From an uncultured Caryophanales bacterium (GTDB taxonomy: Bacteria > Bacillota_I > Bacilli_A > RFN20 > CAG-826): DNA of 36,012 nt. Of this stretch, positions 22,969-30,730 are shown in pieces. The notes under the pieces are model-generated. The model was not told where the DNA came from. It ran no database searches and worked only from the letters and a program-made list of their open reading frames with translations. Location: assembly GCA_946409515.1 (NCBI GenBank), contig CAMJWS010000004.1, positions 1-36,012 on the forward strand, given 5' to 3'. Made by a program: the position numbers and the translations under genes. Position 1 is the stretch's first letter; each line of letters begins with the position of its first letter.

Positions 22969-23961
22969 CTATGCTACTTGAAGCATTTCGTAGAGTTCGT
23001 TATTTGCTTCAAAATGTAAAGTGAGCGAATGATTTCTCACTTTGAAAACAATGTCATATCTTCCCTCTACATTGAATTTAAGAGAGAAGACTAAGTTATC
23101 AATAAACTTATTGGTGACTGTTAAGTCATATTTGCTTGACATAGTAAAACTCACATCTTCTTCGGTATAAGCAGATGTTGAGAAATCACCGATAAAGTTA
23201 ATGAATATGATTAAGTCTTTAAATTCTTCTTCGGTATTAACGATGTAGCGTTCTACACCATCACTGCCTTTAAATTTACGAATATTGATTTCTTCTTCAA
23301 AATCTATAATTTCAAATTGGATTAAGTGCCAATCTAAATCCACTTCTTTAGTGGTATTTGTTTTAAAATAGCCAACGCTATTAATGGCAATTGGATTAAC
23401 GTTATAAGAAGATTCCACCACTAAGAGACTATCTCTAATGTTAAAGGCATAGTCATGACTACTAGCGGTGCCTAAGCTCATTTCATTGAGTTCTAAGAGT
23501 TTTTTGCCGTTATAGGCATCATAAGCATAGGCGGTGTAATATTTATGTTCAGAACCCTCTAATTTACCGATACAAAGGTCTTTATGATTATCAAAGTTAA
23601 TATCTGCGAGGTAAAGAGAAGCAATATCGTCAACAAGGACATTACTGCCTTCAATATTTAAAGTGACTTGATAATAGCCATTATTATTTACTGTAAATGG
23701 TAAATTACTATATCCCTCAACATAGAGAGGATATTCTTTATTTTTATAATAGCTTTCATATTCTTGAGGATCATAGAAGGCGTCAAACACTCTCTTACCT
23801 CTAGCGTATTGGTCAGGATTCTCGATATTTGAATCACGGCTTGGCGTGTAGGAAAAAGAATTTCTATCGCCATAAGAGTATCTATTTGAAGCCGCACATG
23901 ATGATAAGACTAAAGATACGAATGGTAATAATAATTTGATTGCAAGTCTCTTTTTTCGCAT
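22969..23961 (-). CDS. Lipoprotein with FG-GAP-like segment, function unknown
   Basis: A 330-residue predicted lipoprotein; the ATG at 23959-23961 gives a basic start and lipobox LSSC (Cys22), and GGAGG lies twelve bases before it. The mature part is beta-rich and holds one stretch LADINFDNHKDLCIGKLEG that resembles an FG-GAP/VCBS calcium-binding repeat (D-x-N-x-D-x-x-D), followed by YTAYAYDAYNGKKLLEL as in integrin-like repeats; one copy is not enough to call a propeller. A start eight codons upstream (GTG) is possible but less likely. It is upstream of the ECF sigma gene, 54 bases away, without a clear terminator between, so it could be part of the sensing unit or an envelope target of that sigma factor. 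Confidence 0.75.
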   Translation of the reverse strand: MRKKRLAIKLLLPFVSLVLSSCAASNRYSYGDRNSFSYTPSRDSNIENPDQYARGKRVFDAFYDPQEYESYYKNKEYPLYVEGYSNLPFTVNNNGYYQVTLNIEGSNVLVDDIASLYLADINFDNHKDLCIGKLEGSEHKYYTAYAYDAYNGKKLLELNEMSLGTASSHDYAFNIRDSLLVVESSYNVNPIAINSVGYFKTNTTKEVDLDWHLIQFEIIDFEEEINIRKFKGSDGVERYIVNTEEEFKDLIIFINFIGDFSTSAYTEEDVSFTMSSKYDLTVTNKFIDNLVFSLKFNVEGRYDIVFKVRNHSLTLHFEANNELYEMLQVA

Positions 23962-24086
23962 AGGGTTATTATACCTCCAAACCACCTAATACTCGATAGT
24001 TTTTTCTCCCTTTCACCTATTAGACAAAGCAAATGCCAAAAACTGCTAAAAATAGTGATTTTTCTTCCATTTTTGTAAAAAATACG

Positions 24087-24196
24087 GAGTTTCCCACTCA
24101 AGAACTCTAATGAATTCAGTATCAATGGGCTATCCCCGAGAGTCCCTCGGTTAAGGATATTTAATTATAAGATATCCGAACTTAATTAGACTAAGA
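24087..24196 (-). ncRNA. Putative TnpB guide (omega) RNA region
   Basis: TnpB proteins use an RNA made from the tnpB 3' end and right end, with the guide continuing into flanking DNA. Here three hairpins follow the tnpB stop on the coding strand: GGATAT with ATATCC, CCGAG with CTCGG, and GAGTT with AACTC. If the scaffold ends at the last stem, the next 20 bases (24086-24067, an A+T-rich stretch) would be the guide. Hairpins are seen; the RNA and its boundary are inferred. Confidence 0.45.
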
Positions 24197-25345
24197 TTAA
24201 TTAGAAGGATTAAGGATCATTCTTATTCCTTCTTTTTTGATATTAATCGCGGCATTTAAATCGCGGTCATGTTTAGAGCCACATTCAGGGCAAGTCCAAC
24301 TCCTTTGATTAAGCGTTAAGTTTGTTTTTCGATAGTTACAGCATGAACATAATTGGCTAGAAGGGAAGTATCTATCTACTTTGACAAGTTTCTTATTGAG
24401 CCATTCTAGCTTGTACTTTAAATAGTTAAGAAAAGTGCTATAACCTAAATCAAAAATAGTAATTCCGAGTTTTAAATCAGCTTTTCTTTTGCTCATCTCT
24501 TGTAAATCTAAATCTTCCACAAAAACATAATCATAAGTATTAGCAAGCTTTCTAGAAACCTTGTGGAGGAAGTCTTTTCTCTGATTAGCGATGTGCTCAT
24601 GTAGATTCTTAACTCTTAATAGTTGTTTCTTGTAATGAGAAGAGCCTTTCTTCATACGAGATAGTTTTCTTTGTTCTTTGGCTAATTTAGTTAAAGAATC
24701 CTGATAGTATGTTGGCATATCCAAATGATTGCCATCACTATCTACGAAAAGGTGCTTCATAGAGAAATCTAAACCGATGGAATTATTAGGATCTAGATAT
24801 TCCTTGATATATTCTCCATAGTCAAAGTATTCTTCTTCACCCAGTAAAGAGACATAGTAATATCTGCCTGAACGAGAAACACTGACCATGGTGAATTTAA
24901 ATGATTCTGGTAAATGACGATGAAGTTTAACTTTAACTCTACCCACTTTGGGGATTTGGATATCATCCTCGATAAAACGAATAGATTTATTTGTTCTCAT
25001 GGTCGTATAACCATAATCATTCTTTTTCTTTTTAAACTTAGGGAATTCTGCATTGTGCCTAAAGAAATTCATATAGGCATCGTATAAATGGATAACTGTT
25101 TGTTGAAGCGCAACAGAATCAACTTCTTTTAAATACGGGAATGCTTCCTTATATTCAGGAAGAAGTTTGATTAATTCATATTTCTTAATGGAATAGTTCT
25201 TATCAGCACTGTACGATTCAATGCACATCGAAAGAAAGTCGTTATAAACCTGACGACAACATCCTAAAGTCTTCTCAATTAGTTCTTTTTGAGAAGGATT
25301 AGGATAGATTCTAAAGCGATATGTTCTTTTAATTGTTTTAGTCAT
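24197..25345 (-). CDS. tnpB: TnpB RNA-guided endonuclease (OrfB family)
   Basis: A 382-residue TnpB from the ATG of MTKTIKRTYRFRIYP, preceded by AAAGG; a longer upstream reading adds 17 hydrophobic residues and lacks a ribosome site. All RuvC-like catalytic positions are visible: Asp193 in SIGLDFSMKH, Glu277 in YVFVEDLDL, and the third Asp in HDRDLNAAIN (360/362). The zinc ribbon CSCC...CPEC (333, 336, 352, 355) is intact, and the N-terminal wedge/helical parts are present. TnpB cleaves DNA guided by its own right-end RNA and favours element retention. No tnpA lies nearby, so movement would need a transposase elsewhere. It sits between the lipoprotein and tRNA-Lys. Confidence 0.93.
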   Translation of the reverse strand: MTKTIKRTYRFRIYPNPSQKELIEKTLGCCRQVYNDFLSMCIESYSADKNYSIKKYELIKLLPEYKEAFPYLKEVDSVALQQTVIHLYDAYMNFFRHNAEFPKFKKKKNDYGYTTMRTNKSIRFIEDDIQIPKVGRVKVKLHRHLPESFKFTMVSVSRSGRYYYVSLLGEEEYFDYGEYIKEYLDPNNSIGLDFSMKHLFVDSDGNHLDMPTYYQDSLTKLAKEQRKLSRMKKGSSHYKKQLLRVKNLHEHIANQRKDFLHKVSRKLANTYDYVFVEDLDLQEMSKRKADLKLGITIFDLGYSTFLNYLKYKLEWLNKKLVKVDRYFPSSQLCSCCNYRKTNLTLNQRSWTCPECGSKHDRDLNAAINIKKEGIRMILNPSN

Positions 25346-25424
25346 AATGTGCCTTTCGAAATATAAGAAAAGGGAAATAAATGCTAAATGCATCATCTTC
25401 CCCCTATCCTTATTTCCTACTATT

Positions 25425-25452
25425 ATTATATCAATTTATTGATATAATACAA
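25425..25452 (-). promoter_or_regulatory. tnpB promoter overlapping an 11-bp palindrome
   Basis: Minus-strand -35 TTGTAT (25447-25452), 16-base spacer, -10 TATAAT (25425-25430). The region 25424-25449 is an exact inverted repeat: 11-base arms TATTATATCAA and TTGATATAATA around TTTA. The palindrome may be an operator, or a left-end structure of the element. No other gene fills 25397-25557; the stretch between here and the next terminator shows only short imperfect inverted repeats (for example AATTG-AATC-CAATT). Confidence 0.55.
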
Positions 25453-25557
25453 GTTATTTTCAATAAATTTAATAAGTGCCAAACGGTTTGAGAATATAAT
25501 TGAATCCAATTCCATCCATTGCCTATGGGGGATTTCATATTTCCTTTTATGCTTAAA

Positions 25558-25586
25558 TAAAAAACCCTCGAATTTTCATCGAAGGT
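25558..25586 (-). terminator. Terminator of tRNA-Lys
   Basis: Minus-strand ACCTTCGA pairs with TCGAGGGT (one T-G) around TGAAAAT, followed by six T. It follows the tRNA 3' end by 13 bases. Confidence 0.85.
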
Positions 25587-25599
25587 TTATCTAATAAAT

Positions 25600-25675
25600 T
25601 GGTACACTCTCAGGGATTCGAACCCTGGACCCCGAGATTAAGAGTCACGTGCTCTGCCAGCTGAGCTAAGAGTGC
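25600..25675 (-). tRNA. tRNA-Lys (anticodon CTT)
   Basis: The 76-base minus-strand sequence folds as a cloverleaf: acceptor GCACTCT with AGAGTGT, D stem GCTC/GAGC, anticodon loop CTCTTAA with anticodon CTT, T arm CAGGG/CCCTG with TTCGAAT, and encoded CCA. Two irregularities: G1 pairs with U72, and the anticodon stem CGTGA/TCTCG has a U-U mismatch at the third pair. It has its own promoter and terminator. Confidence 0.93.
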
Positions 25676-25686
25676 ATCGCTAGATA

Positions 25687-25715
25687 ATAATATAAAATAT
25701 TTAAGTTTGTCGCAA
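25687..25715 (-). promoter_or_regulatory. Promoter of tRNA-Lys
   Basis: Minus-strand -35 TTGCGA (25710-25715), 17-base spacer, -10 TATTAT (25687-25692), ending 11 bases before the tRNA. Confidence 0.75.
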
Positions 25716-25740
25716 GTAATTATTATTAAATCTTAATTAT

Positions 25741-25769
25741 AAAAAGGAGCGTGACTGCTCACGCCCCTT
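25741..25769 (-). terminator. Terminator of the transporter-nuclease operon
   Basis: Minus-strand AAGGGGCGTGA pairs with TCACGCTCCTT (one G-U) around a GCAG loop, followed by TTTA. It lies 20 bases after the last gene's stop and is the strongest stem in the window. Confidence 0.92.
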
Positions 25770-25788
25770 GTTAAATAGTTTGAATGCC

Positions 25789-28722
25789 TTATTCAGCAAG
25801 TGAGAATTCAACAGCTTTGAATTCAACGAATTTATTGGAAGAAGAACTACCACTTGTGAGGTTTAATGTGATGTTATAGTAGCAATTCATCCAGCTTGCA
25901 GAATCAGCCTTTTGAACAGTAACTGAACCATTAGCAGCAAATGTTGGAGTGAAATTGGCAACATCGCCTTCGCCACCAGCGGCGGCTTTTTCAGCTGTTG
26001 AGTAAACACCAACATTCATAGAATTAACTGTGATACCTGATGCAGCACCAAATGTAATAACAATCTTGGAAGCATCCATATCTAACGCTGTTTGAGAATA
26101 AACCATTCTGTCAGCGGCGGTACAGTTAGTGCTTTTGCCGCCGATTCTCCATGGACTTTGTTCCACGTTACCTTGAACATTCCATATAATACCATCTTGT
26201 GTGACGGTGGCGGTGCCAGCGTAAGAGTTGCCAGTACCTTTAACAGTACCATCAAGTTTATAGGATGTTCTTGCAACGTCTTCACCAACTTCAACATAAA
26301 TTTTCACATTGCCTCTAACTTTGCCTGTGTAAACACCTTCAACAGCTGTTAATGCTTGATCAAGGGAAGCGATACCATTTTTGACTGTGACAGAAACGAC
26401 CTTATAACCAGCGGCTGGAGTAACTTTGAATGTGAAAGTAGAACCATTGTCGGCAGATTGAGCAGAGAGTTCGGAAACAGTTGCATTCGCAATTGCTTCA
26501 TCAACAGTGATTGTACCTTTAGCACGTGTAACGAATTTTTCAATCTTTGGATAGGTATCATTATCCTTCTTCAAAAGTTCGAATGCCTTTAAGGTTGAAT
26601 CGTATGTTAAGTAACCGGAAACGACAACTTTATCACCAGCGTATGCTTCGCCAGCATTATCAGCAATCTTTGTGTTGTTGACGAATAATTTATTTTCGCC
26701 GTCAACAACATTCCATTTACCGAAGTAGTTATTGAAGAAGACATCGTTTGTATATTCGATTGTACCTTCAACGTAAGCTTTGCTTGGTGAGAATTGACCA
26801 GCTGTTAAAGCCAAGGTTTGAGCAGCTTCTAAAGCTTGAGCAACTGTTAATGGAGATTCAAGGGAACCTAAGTTGACTTCAGTACAGGTAAGTTCGCATT
26901 CATCAACGATTTCTGTTCCAAATTTAGCTTTGATTGTAGTCTTGCCAGCTTTTAATGGGGTGACAACACCAGCAGCAACTGTGGCAACTGTTTGATCTGA
27001 AGATTCCCAAACAATTTTAGTCTTGTCAACGTTGTATGGGTTAACTCTCAAAGCCATTGTGTATTCAACACCAACAACAGCAGTAGCTTTTTGATCTAAT
27101 TGAATGGCTGTTGGATCAGCGTTGCATTCAGCTGGAGCAAAGAAGTTAGCAGCATAGTTTGTGCCTGGTTTAAGTGCATCGCCATCAACCAAATATGATA
27201 ACTTAGAGAAGCCAAATGTAGCGTTAGTATTATATGCACCAAGATAGAATGGTTCGGCAGCATTTGTACCAACAACAACGTCAGTTGTCATTGTTTTTCC
27301 AACTGCGTTCCAAGCGTAGGTGATACCTGTGTTTTCTAAAGCAACTTTAACACTTGTTCCATCAACTTTTGGATTTAAGTACTTATCGCCAACTTTTAAT
27401 TTGAATCCGGCAGTTGCATCGCCTTCGACGACGACATCAGCAGCATCAGTCCATTCAGAAGAAGTTTCGGCGTATTTACTTGAATTAACGGTACCTTTGA
27501 AGAAGAGGTTCTTATTAAGTGTTTTTTGTAATAAACCTAGTTTATATGTACCAGCTGAAACTGTCGCTAAAGCTGGGGCACCAGTAATTTCGATAGCTGG
27601 TTCATCGCCGGCTTCAAGAATGGTTACTTTTTCGATGGTAGATGTTTCATAAGCATAGTTGGTTGCATCTTTAGAGGAAACATAATACTTAATTGTACAA
27701 GAAACTTTAATTTTGGCATTTAATGTACATTGGTTAGCGTTATCACCACTGTATCCGTAAACCTCAAATTGAGTAGCAATGTTCTTAGAAACAGCGCCTT
27801 TTGTATCAGACAAGAATAAATTATTGCCATCAATATAAACAATGTATCCAGTAACATCATATGTGTCTTTGCCATCAGATGAGCCGTTTGCGCCTAATGC
27901 TTTACAAGCAGCAATTGCTCCAGCAACATCGACTTCGTGATTTTCAATTGTTTGTCTTTCACCTTCACATTTGACTAAATAACCGGCGTTATTTTCTGGA
28001 GTATTGCCATTATAGTTATAAATGTTGACATAGACTGTTGCTGTGCCACCAATCCAAATGTGTTCGTCAGTAACGTTTTCGTTCTTTTCGCCTAATTTAA
28101 CGCGGTAAGCAAGGAATTTCTTGCCGGAAGCTGTAGCAGGTGTGAAATAGAAGGAAACGTTGCCATAACTACTTGGAGCATCTCTAAAGCTGTCAACAAC
28201 ACCTTTAATATAGAATTTTTCTAAGGTAGCGTCTGCACCAACTGTTTCAGCAATTTTAACTGCATCTTCGTTGGTAAGTGGATCTTCAGCGGTGCCTTCG
28301 TGATCAACACCATATTTTTCTTTAACAGTTTGCTTTGGTGAAAGCGTAACTTTTACTGTGTCTTCTGATTCACCACATTTAACGGTGATTGTAACTTCGC
28401 CTTCAGCAACTGGGGAAGCCATTTGACCACTGATTGTTAATTTAGTTGGGTCGCTTGATGTAATTTGAATTTTGCCTTCACTAACTAATTGGTTGACGTT
28501 AGCTTTTGGTTCGACTTCAATACTAACTTTTCTTGATTGATCTCCAACATACCAAGCAGCTTGAAGTTCTTCTTTGTTGTTGATTGTAACCTTGTAGTTA
28601 GCTGGGGCTTCTGAAGAGGTTTGGTCGCCAGAAGATTTGCCTGGATTATTTGCTGGTGAACAAGCAGGAGCAACTAAGGCAAGGCCTAACAATAAAGCAA
28701 CAAGTTTTGTTCCTTTTTTCAT
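25789..28722 (-). CDS. Large lipoprotein with Ig-like and OB-like domains
   Basis: A 977-residue predicted lipoprotein; the ATG at 28720-28722 follows AAGGAGA and gives a lipobox ending APAC. Residues after it, roughly 45-135, form an Ig-like domain ending in VEGEVTITVK-type strands. Three segments have the pattern of secreted OB-fold domains: YIKGVVDSF...IWIGGTATVYVN, YDVTGYIVYIDGNNLFLSDTKG, and AYVEGTIEYTND...GDKVVVSGYLTYD. A BIG2-like unit (IVWESSDQTVATVAAGVVTPLKAGKTTIKAKF) lies in the middle. The last 150 residues (from SYKLDGTVKGTGNSYAGTATV to FVEFKAVEFSLAE) make a beta-sandwich of the type appended to surface proteins. No catalytic motif is seen. It is the last gene of the transport operon and is probably the surface binding component. 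Confidence 0.8.
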   Translation of the reverse strand: MKKGTKLVALLLGLALVAPACSPANNPGKSSGDQTSSEAPANYKVTINNKEELQAAWYVGDQSRKVSIEVEPKANVNQLVSEGKIQITSSDPTKLTISGQMASPVAEGEVTITVKCGESEDTVKVTLSPKQTVKEKYGVDHEGTAEDPLTNEDAVKIAETVGADATLEKFYIKGVVDSFRDAPSSYGNVSFYFTPATASGKKFLAYRVKLGEKNENVTDEHIWIGGTATVYVNIYNYNGNTPENNAGYLVKCEGERQTIENHEVDVAGAIAACKALGANGSSDGKDTYDVTGYIVYIDGNNLFLSDTKGAVSKNIATQFEVYGYSGDNANQCTLNAKIKVSCTIKYYVSSKDATNYAYETSTIEKVTILEAGDEPAIEITGAPALATVSAGTYKLGLLQKTLNKNLFFKGTVNSSKYAETSSEWTDAADVVVEGDATAGFKLKVGDKYLNPKVDGTSVKVALENTGITYAWNAVGKTMTTDVVVGTNAAEPFYLGAYNTNATFGFSKLSYLVDGDALKPGTNYAANFFAPAECNADPTAIQLDQKATAVVGVEYTMALRVNPYNVDKTKIVWESSDQTVATVAAGVVTPLKAGKTTIKAKFGTEIVDECELTCTEVNLGSLESPLTVAQALEAAQTLALTAGQFSPSKAYVEGTIEYTNDVFFNNYFGKWNVVDGENKLFVNNTKIADNAGEAYAGDKVVVSGYLTYDSTLKAFELLKKDNDTYPKIEKFVTRAKGTITVDEAIANATVSELSAQSADNGSTFTFKVTPAAGYKVVSVTVKNGIASLDQALTAVEGVYTGKVRGNVKIYVEVGEDVARTSYKLDGTVKGTGNSYAGTATVTQDGIIWNVQGNVEQSPWRIGGKSTNCTAADRMVYSQTALDMDASKIVITFGAASGITVNSMNVGVYSTAEKAAAGGEGDVANFTPTFAANGSVTVQKADSASWMNCYYNITLNLTSGSSSSNKFVEFKAVEFSLAE

Positions 28723-28757
28723 GTTAATTTCTCCTTTCACAAAAAATGGAAACTGTG

Positions 28758-29231
28758 CTATTGCACAAAGGTTTTATTATTTATATCCTTTAGTAGGTGC
28801 GTGTAAGTGACTATACGTTTCACGCCGAATACCGTAAAGACCACTCCGAACACTAAAAGTATAACCGAAATTACTGCGAGTCCACAGAAAACCATGAACT
28901 CTGGAGAAGTTGGGGTAATCTGGAATTGATTATCCGCTTTTCTCGATAAAAGTAAGAAGACGATAGATGTCACTAATAGTATAACACCAATTGAGATATT
29001 ACTCATACCTCTAGCGAGGTCATTACGACCACGTTGAAGTTCAGCGTGACATGCTCTTGCTAAAGATTTAACGTCTTCTGGTGAGGCGTTTTCATGCATA
29101 AGATGACCACATCTTGGACAGACGTAGTTGATCTCAGTATCGACATCCATGCCTTCAATTCTCTTGTAGGTGGATTCTTTGGCTTCGATTTTTTCTTCGT
29201 TGAGTTTATAACCACAGTGATAACAATACAT
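28758..29231 (-). CDS. Zinc-ribbon membrane protein
   Basis: A 157-residue protein beginning with an unusual double zinc ribbon: MYCYHCGYKL supplies one CxxC pair and NYVCPRCGHLMHE the second, separated by about 30 residues. Then follow a charged helix and two hydrophobic segments (SIGVILLVTSIVFLLL and FMVFCGLAVISVILLVFGVVF) with the remainder cytoplasmic. This makes a cytoplasm-facing metal-binding head on a two-helix anchor. It lies 22 bases after the nuclease gene and 35 before the large lipoprotein gene. I do not recognise a function; an assembly or quality role for the surface complex is one guess. Confidence 0.8.
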   Translation of the reverse strand: MYCYHCGYKLNEEKIEAKESTYKRIEGMDVDTEINYVCPRCGHLMHENASPEDVKSLARACHAELQRGRNDLARGMSNISIGVILLVTSIVFLLLSRKADNQFQITPTSPEFMVFCGLAVISVILLVFGVVFTVFGVKRIVTYTHLLKDINNKTFVQ

Positions 29232-29253
29232 GATTAATTGCCTCCTAAATACA

Positions 29254-30714
29254 CTATTCTTTGACCCATTCTAAACCACTCGCATCATTAAAGATGATTT
29301 GATAAGAGGTTTTATCATTATAGGTATGGTATGTGTAGATACCACTTAATAAGAATTTCTTACCGACGAATTGTTCTTCGGTATTCCAATATTCAAATTT
29401 CTTTTCTGGATCACCAGCATAAGAGAATGTGATGTAAGCATCAAAATCACAATCTTTAAAGCCTAATGTGATTTCTGTACCAGCAGTGTTGATACGGAAA
29501 TAGTTACATTCGACAGGATCAGTGACCTTGACAGCGCAGTTTAAGCATTCGAAACTACCATTTTTGGCGATTTCGCTTAACTCAGCAGCTTGATATTCAA
29601 TCATATGTAAGCTTTGTTCACCAATGTTTTCTTCCGCTTTGATGAGAATCTTACAATCTTCATCAGTGGCTTCGGATTCAACGATTGGGAAGTGACCTTC
29701 AGCACCAGTTAATTGGAAACCGAAGTTTTCACTATATTTAGCAAAGACACATAATTGGATAAATGTGTTGAGTTTTCTGTATTTGCTTGGGACAGAAGAC
29801 ATACCGCAGAAGACGTTAATAGCAGCATATTCACCACCTTTAACACCTTTACCTTCACCACGGATTTCTTCACTATCACTTTCTTCAAAGTAACTTTGTA
29901 AGTACATTGTGCCGTTTGAATAACCAGCAACTGTACCACGAATCAAAACTTTAGCGCCATCTAATGGTGATTTATAGTCTTTATCCTTGATGTAGTTTTC
30001 TGTGGCGACTTTTAAGTCTAATAAGCTTGTAGCGACATAGTCACCGGTTGGGAAGCCGTCTTCAGGAACGCCAGAGAATAAGCGAAGTTTGTAGTTCTTA
30101 GCCTGTGTTTCAGCAGCATAGAATGTCGCGGCGTAAGCTGGCATGTCTTGAACATTCTTAACCCAGGAATAGCCTTCTTGGACGATGGCAAGGTTTAACA
30201 AATACAATTCGTTAAATGGCGCATCTTTCTTTGTTTCATTAATCCAAATTAAAGAGACAAATCTTTCACCGGTGGAGTCATATTGTGGACTACCATAGTT
30301 TTCTTGCGCTGTAGAAACAACGATTGTGCCGTTTTCATTAGCTTCTTTTAATTTTTTCTTATTGAAGTCACTCGCAGGTTGACCCCATGGTTGAATACGA
30401 CCAGTTGATTCTGGAGTATCGATACCATAATAACGGGATTTAATGTTTAAACGGCTTGTGGTTGTCACTAATGGAACAAAGTGAGCAGTATCGCCATCGA
30501 TGGATTGATAGAGCTTAACTTGACCAATACCATCTTTATAGAAGTCTCTACCTTTATAATCTAAAGATAAACGGACGGCTGAAGATTGTGTATAGTCAAC
30601 CCAGTTAGCATCACCTTGAGATGGTCCTTTACTACCACCATTTTGACAGCCCGCTAACAAGGCTACTGATAAGAAGGTAGCAATGGCTAAAGTAATTTGT
30701 TTAAACTTATTCAT
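29254..30714 (-). CDS. Staphylococcal-nuclease-domain lipoprotein with OB-like C-terminus
   Basis: A 486-residue surface lipoprotein (lipobox LAGC, Cys23). Residues about 55-190 are an SNase/thermonuclease domain: SIDGDT (Asp73, Asp75) matches the calcium-binding start, RYYGIDTPE holds the catalytic Arg94 and Glu102 with Asp99, PWGQPASDF follows as in the family, and TGERFVSLIW supplies the second catalytic Arg151, so activity on DNA or RNA is likely. The rest has two OB-like domains (KVLIRGTVAGYSNGTMYLQS and FLLSGIYTYHTYNDKTSYQ). A GGAGGGC site precedes the ATG. It sits 16 bases after the first substrate-binding protein gene, so the nuclease is part of the transporter operon. Confidence 0.92.
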   Translation of the reverse strand: MNKFKQITLAIATFLSVALLAGCQNGGSKGPSQGDANWVDYTQSSAVRLSLDYKGRDFYKDGIGQVKLYQSIDGDTAHFVPLVTTTSRLNIKSRYYGIDTPESTGRIQPWGQPASDFNKKKLKEANENGTIVVSTAQENYGSPQYDSTGERFVSLIWINETKKDAPFNELYLLNLAIVQEGYSWVKNVQDMPAYAATFYAAETQAKNYKLRLFSGVPEDGFPTGDYVATSLLDLKVATENYIKDKDYKSPLDGAKVLIRGTVAGYSNGTMYLQSYFEESDSEEIRGEGKGVKGGEYAAINVFCGMSSVPSKYRKLNTFIQLCVFAKYSENFGFQLTGAEGHFPIVESEATDEDCKILIKAEENIGEQSLHMIEYQAAELSEIAKNGSFECLNCAVKVTDPVECNYFRINTAGTEITLGFKDCDFDAYITFSYAGDPEKKFEYWNTEEQFVGKKFLLSGIYTYHTYNDKTSYQIIFNDASGLEWVKE

Positions 30715-30730
30715 AGCGCCCTCCTTTTAA

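Larger units (their letters stand above)
24067..25452 (-). mobile_element. Lone-TnpB element of the IS605/IS1341 type (ends approximate)
   Basis: Contains an intact tnpB and no tnpA, the IS1341-like arrangement. The stretch 3' of tnpB carries successive small hairpins as expected for the right end (GGATAT/ATATCC 24155-24177; CCGAG/CTCGG 24136-24150; GAGTT/AACTC 24087-24107). Ends are estimates: the right end is placed at the last hairpin and a 20-base potential guide after it, the left end at the tnpB promoter palindrome. No flanking direct repeats are expected for this family and none were found. Confidence 0.6.

Noticed and set aside
22966..22978. GTAGC-TAT-GCTAC hairpin as a terminator of the 22969 lipoprotein
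   Set aside because: It overlaps the end of the coding region and the nearest T run is too far downstream.
25389..25560. A tnpA gene or REP-type array upstream of tnpB
   Set aside because: No frame with the Y1 transposase HUH motif exists, and repeats are single copies.
27320..27652. Plus-strand open frame of 110 codons
   Set aside because: Antisense to the large lipoprotein, with no start signal.
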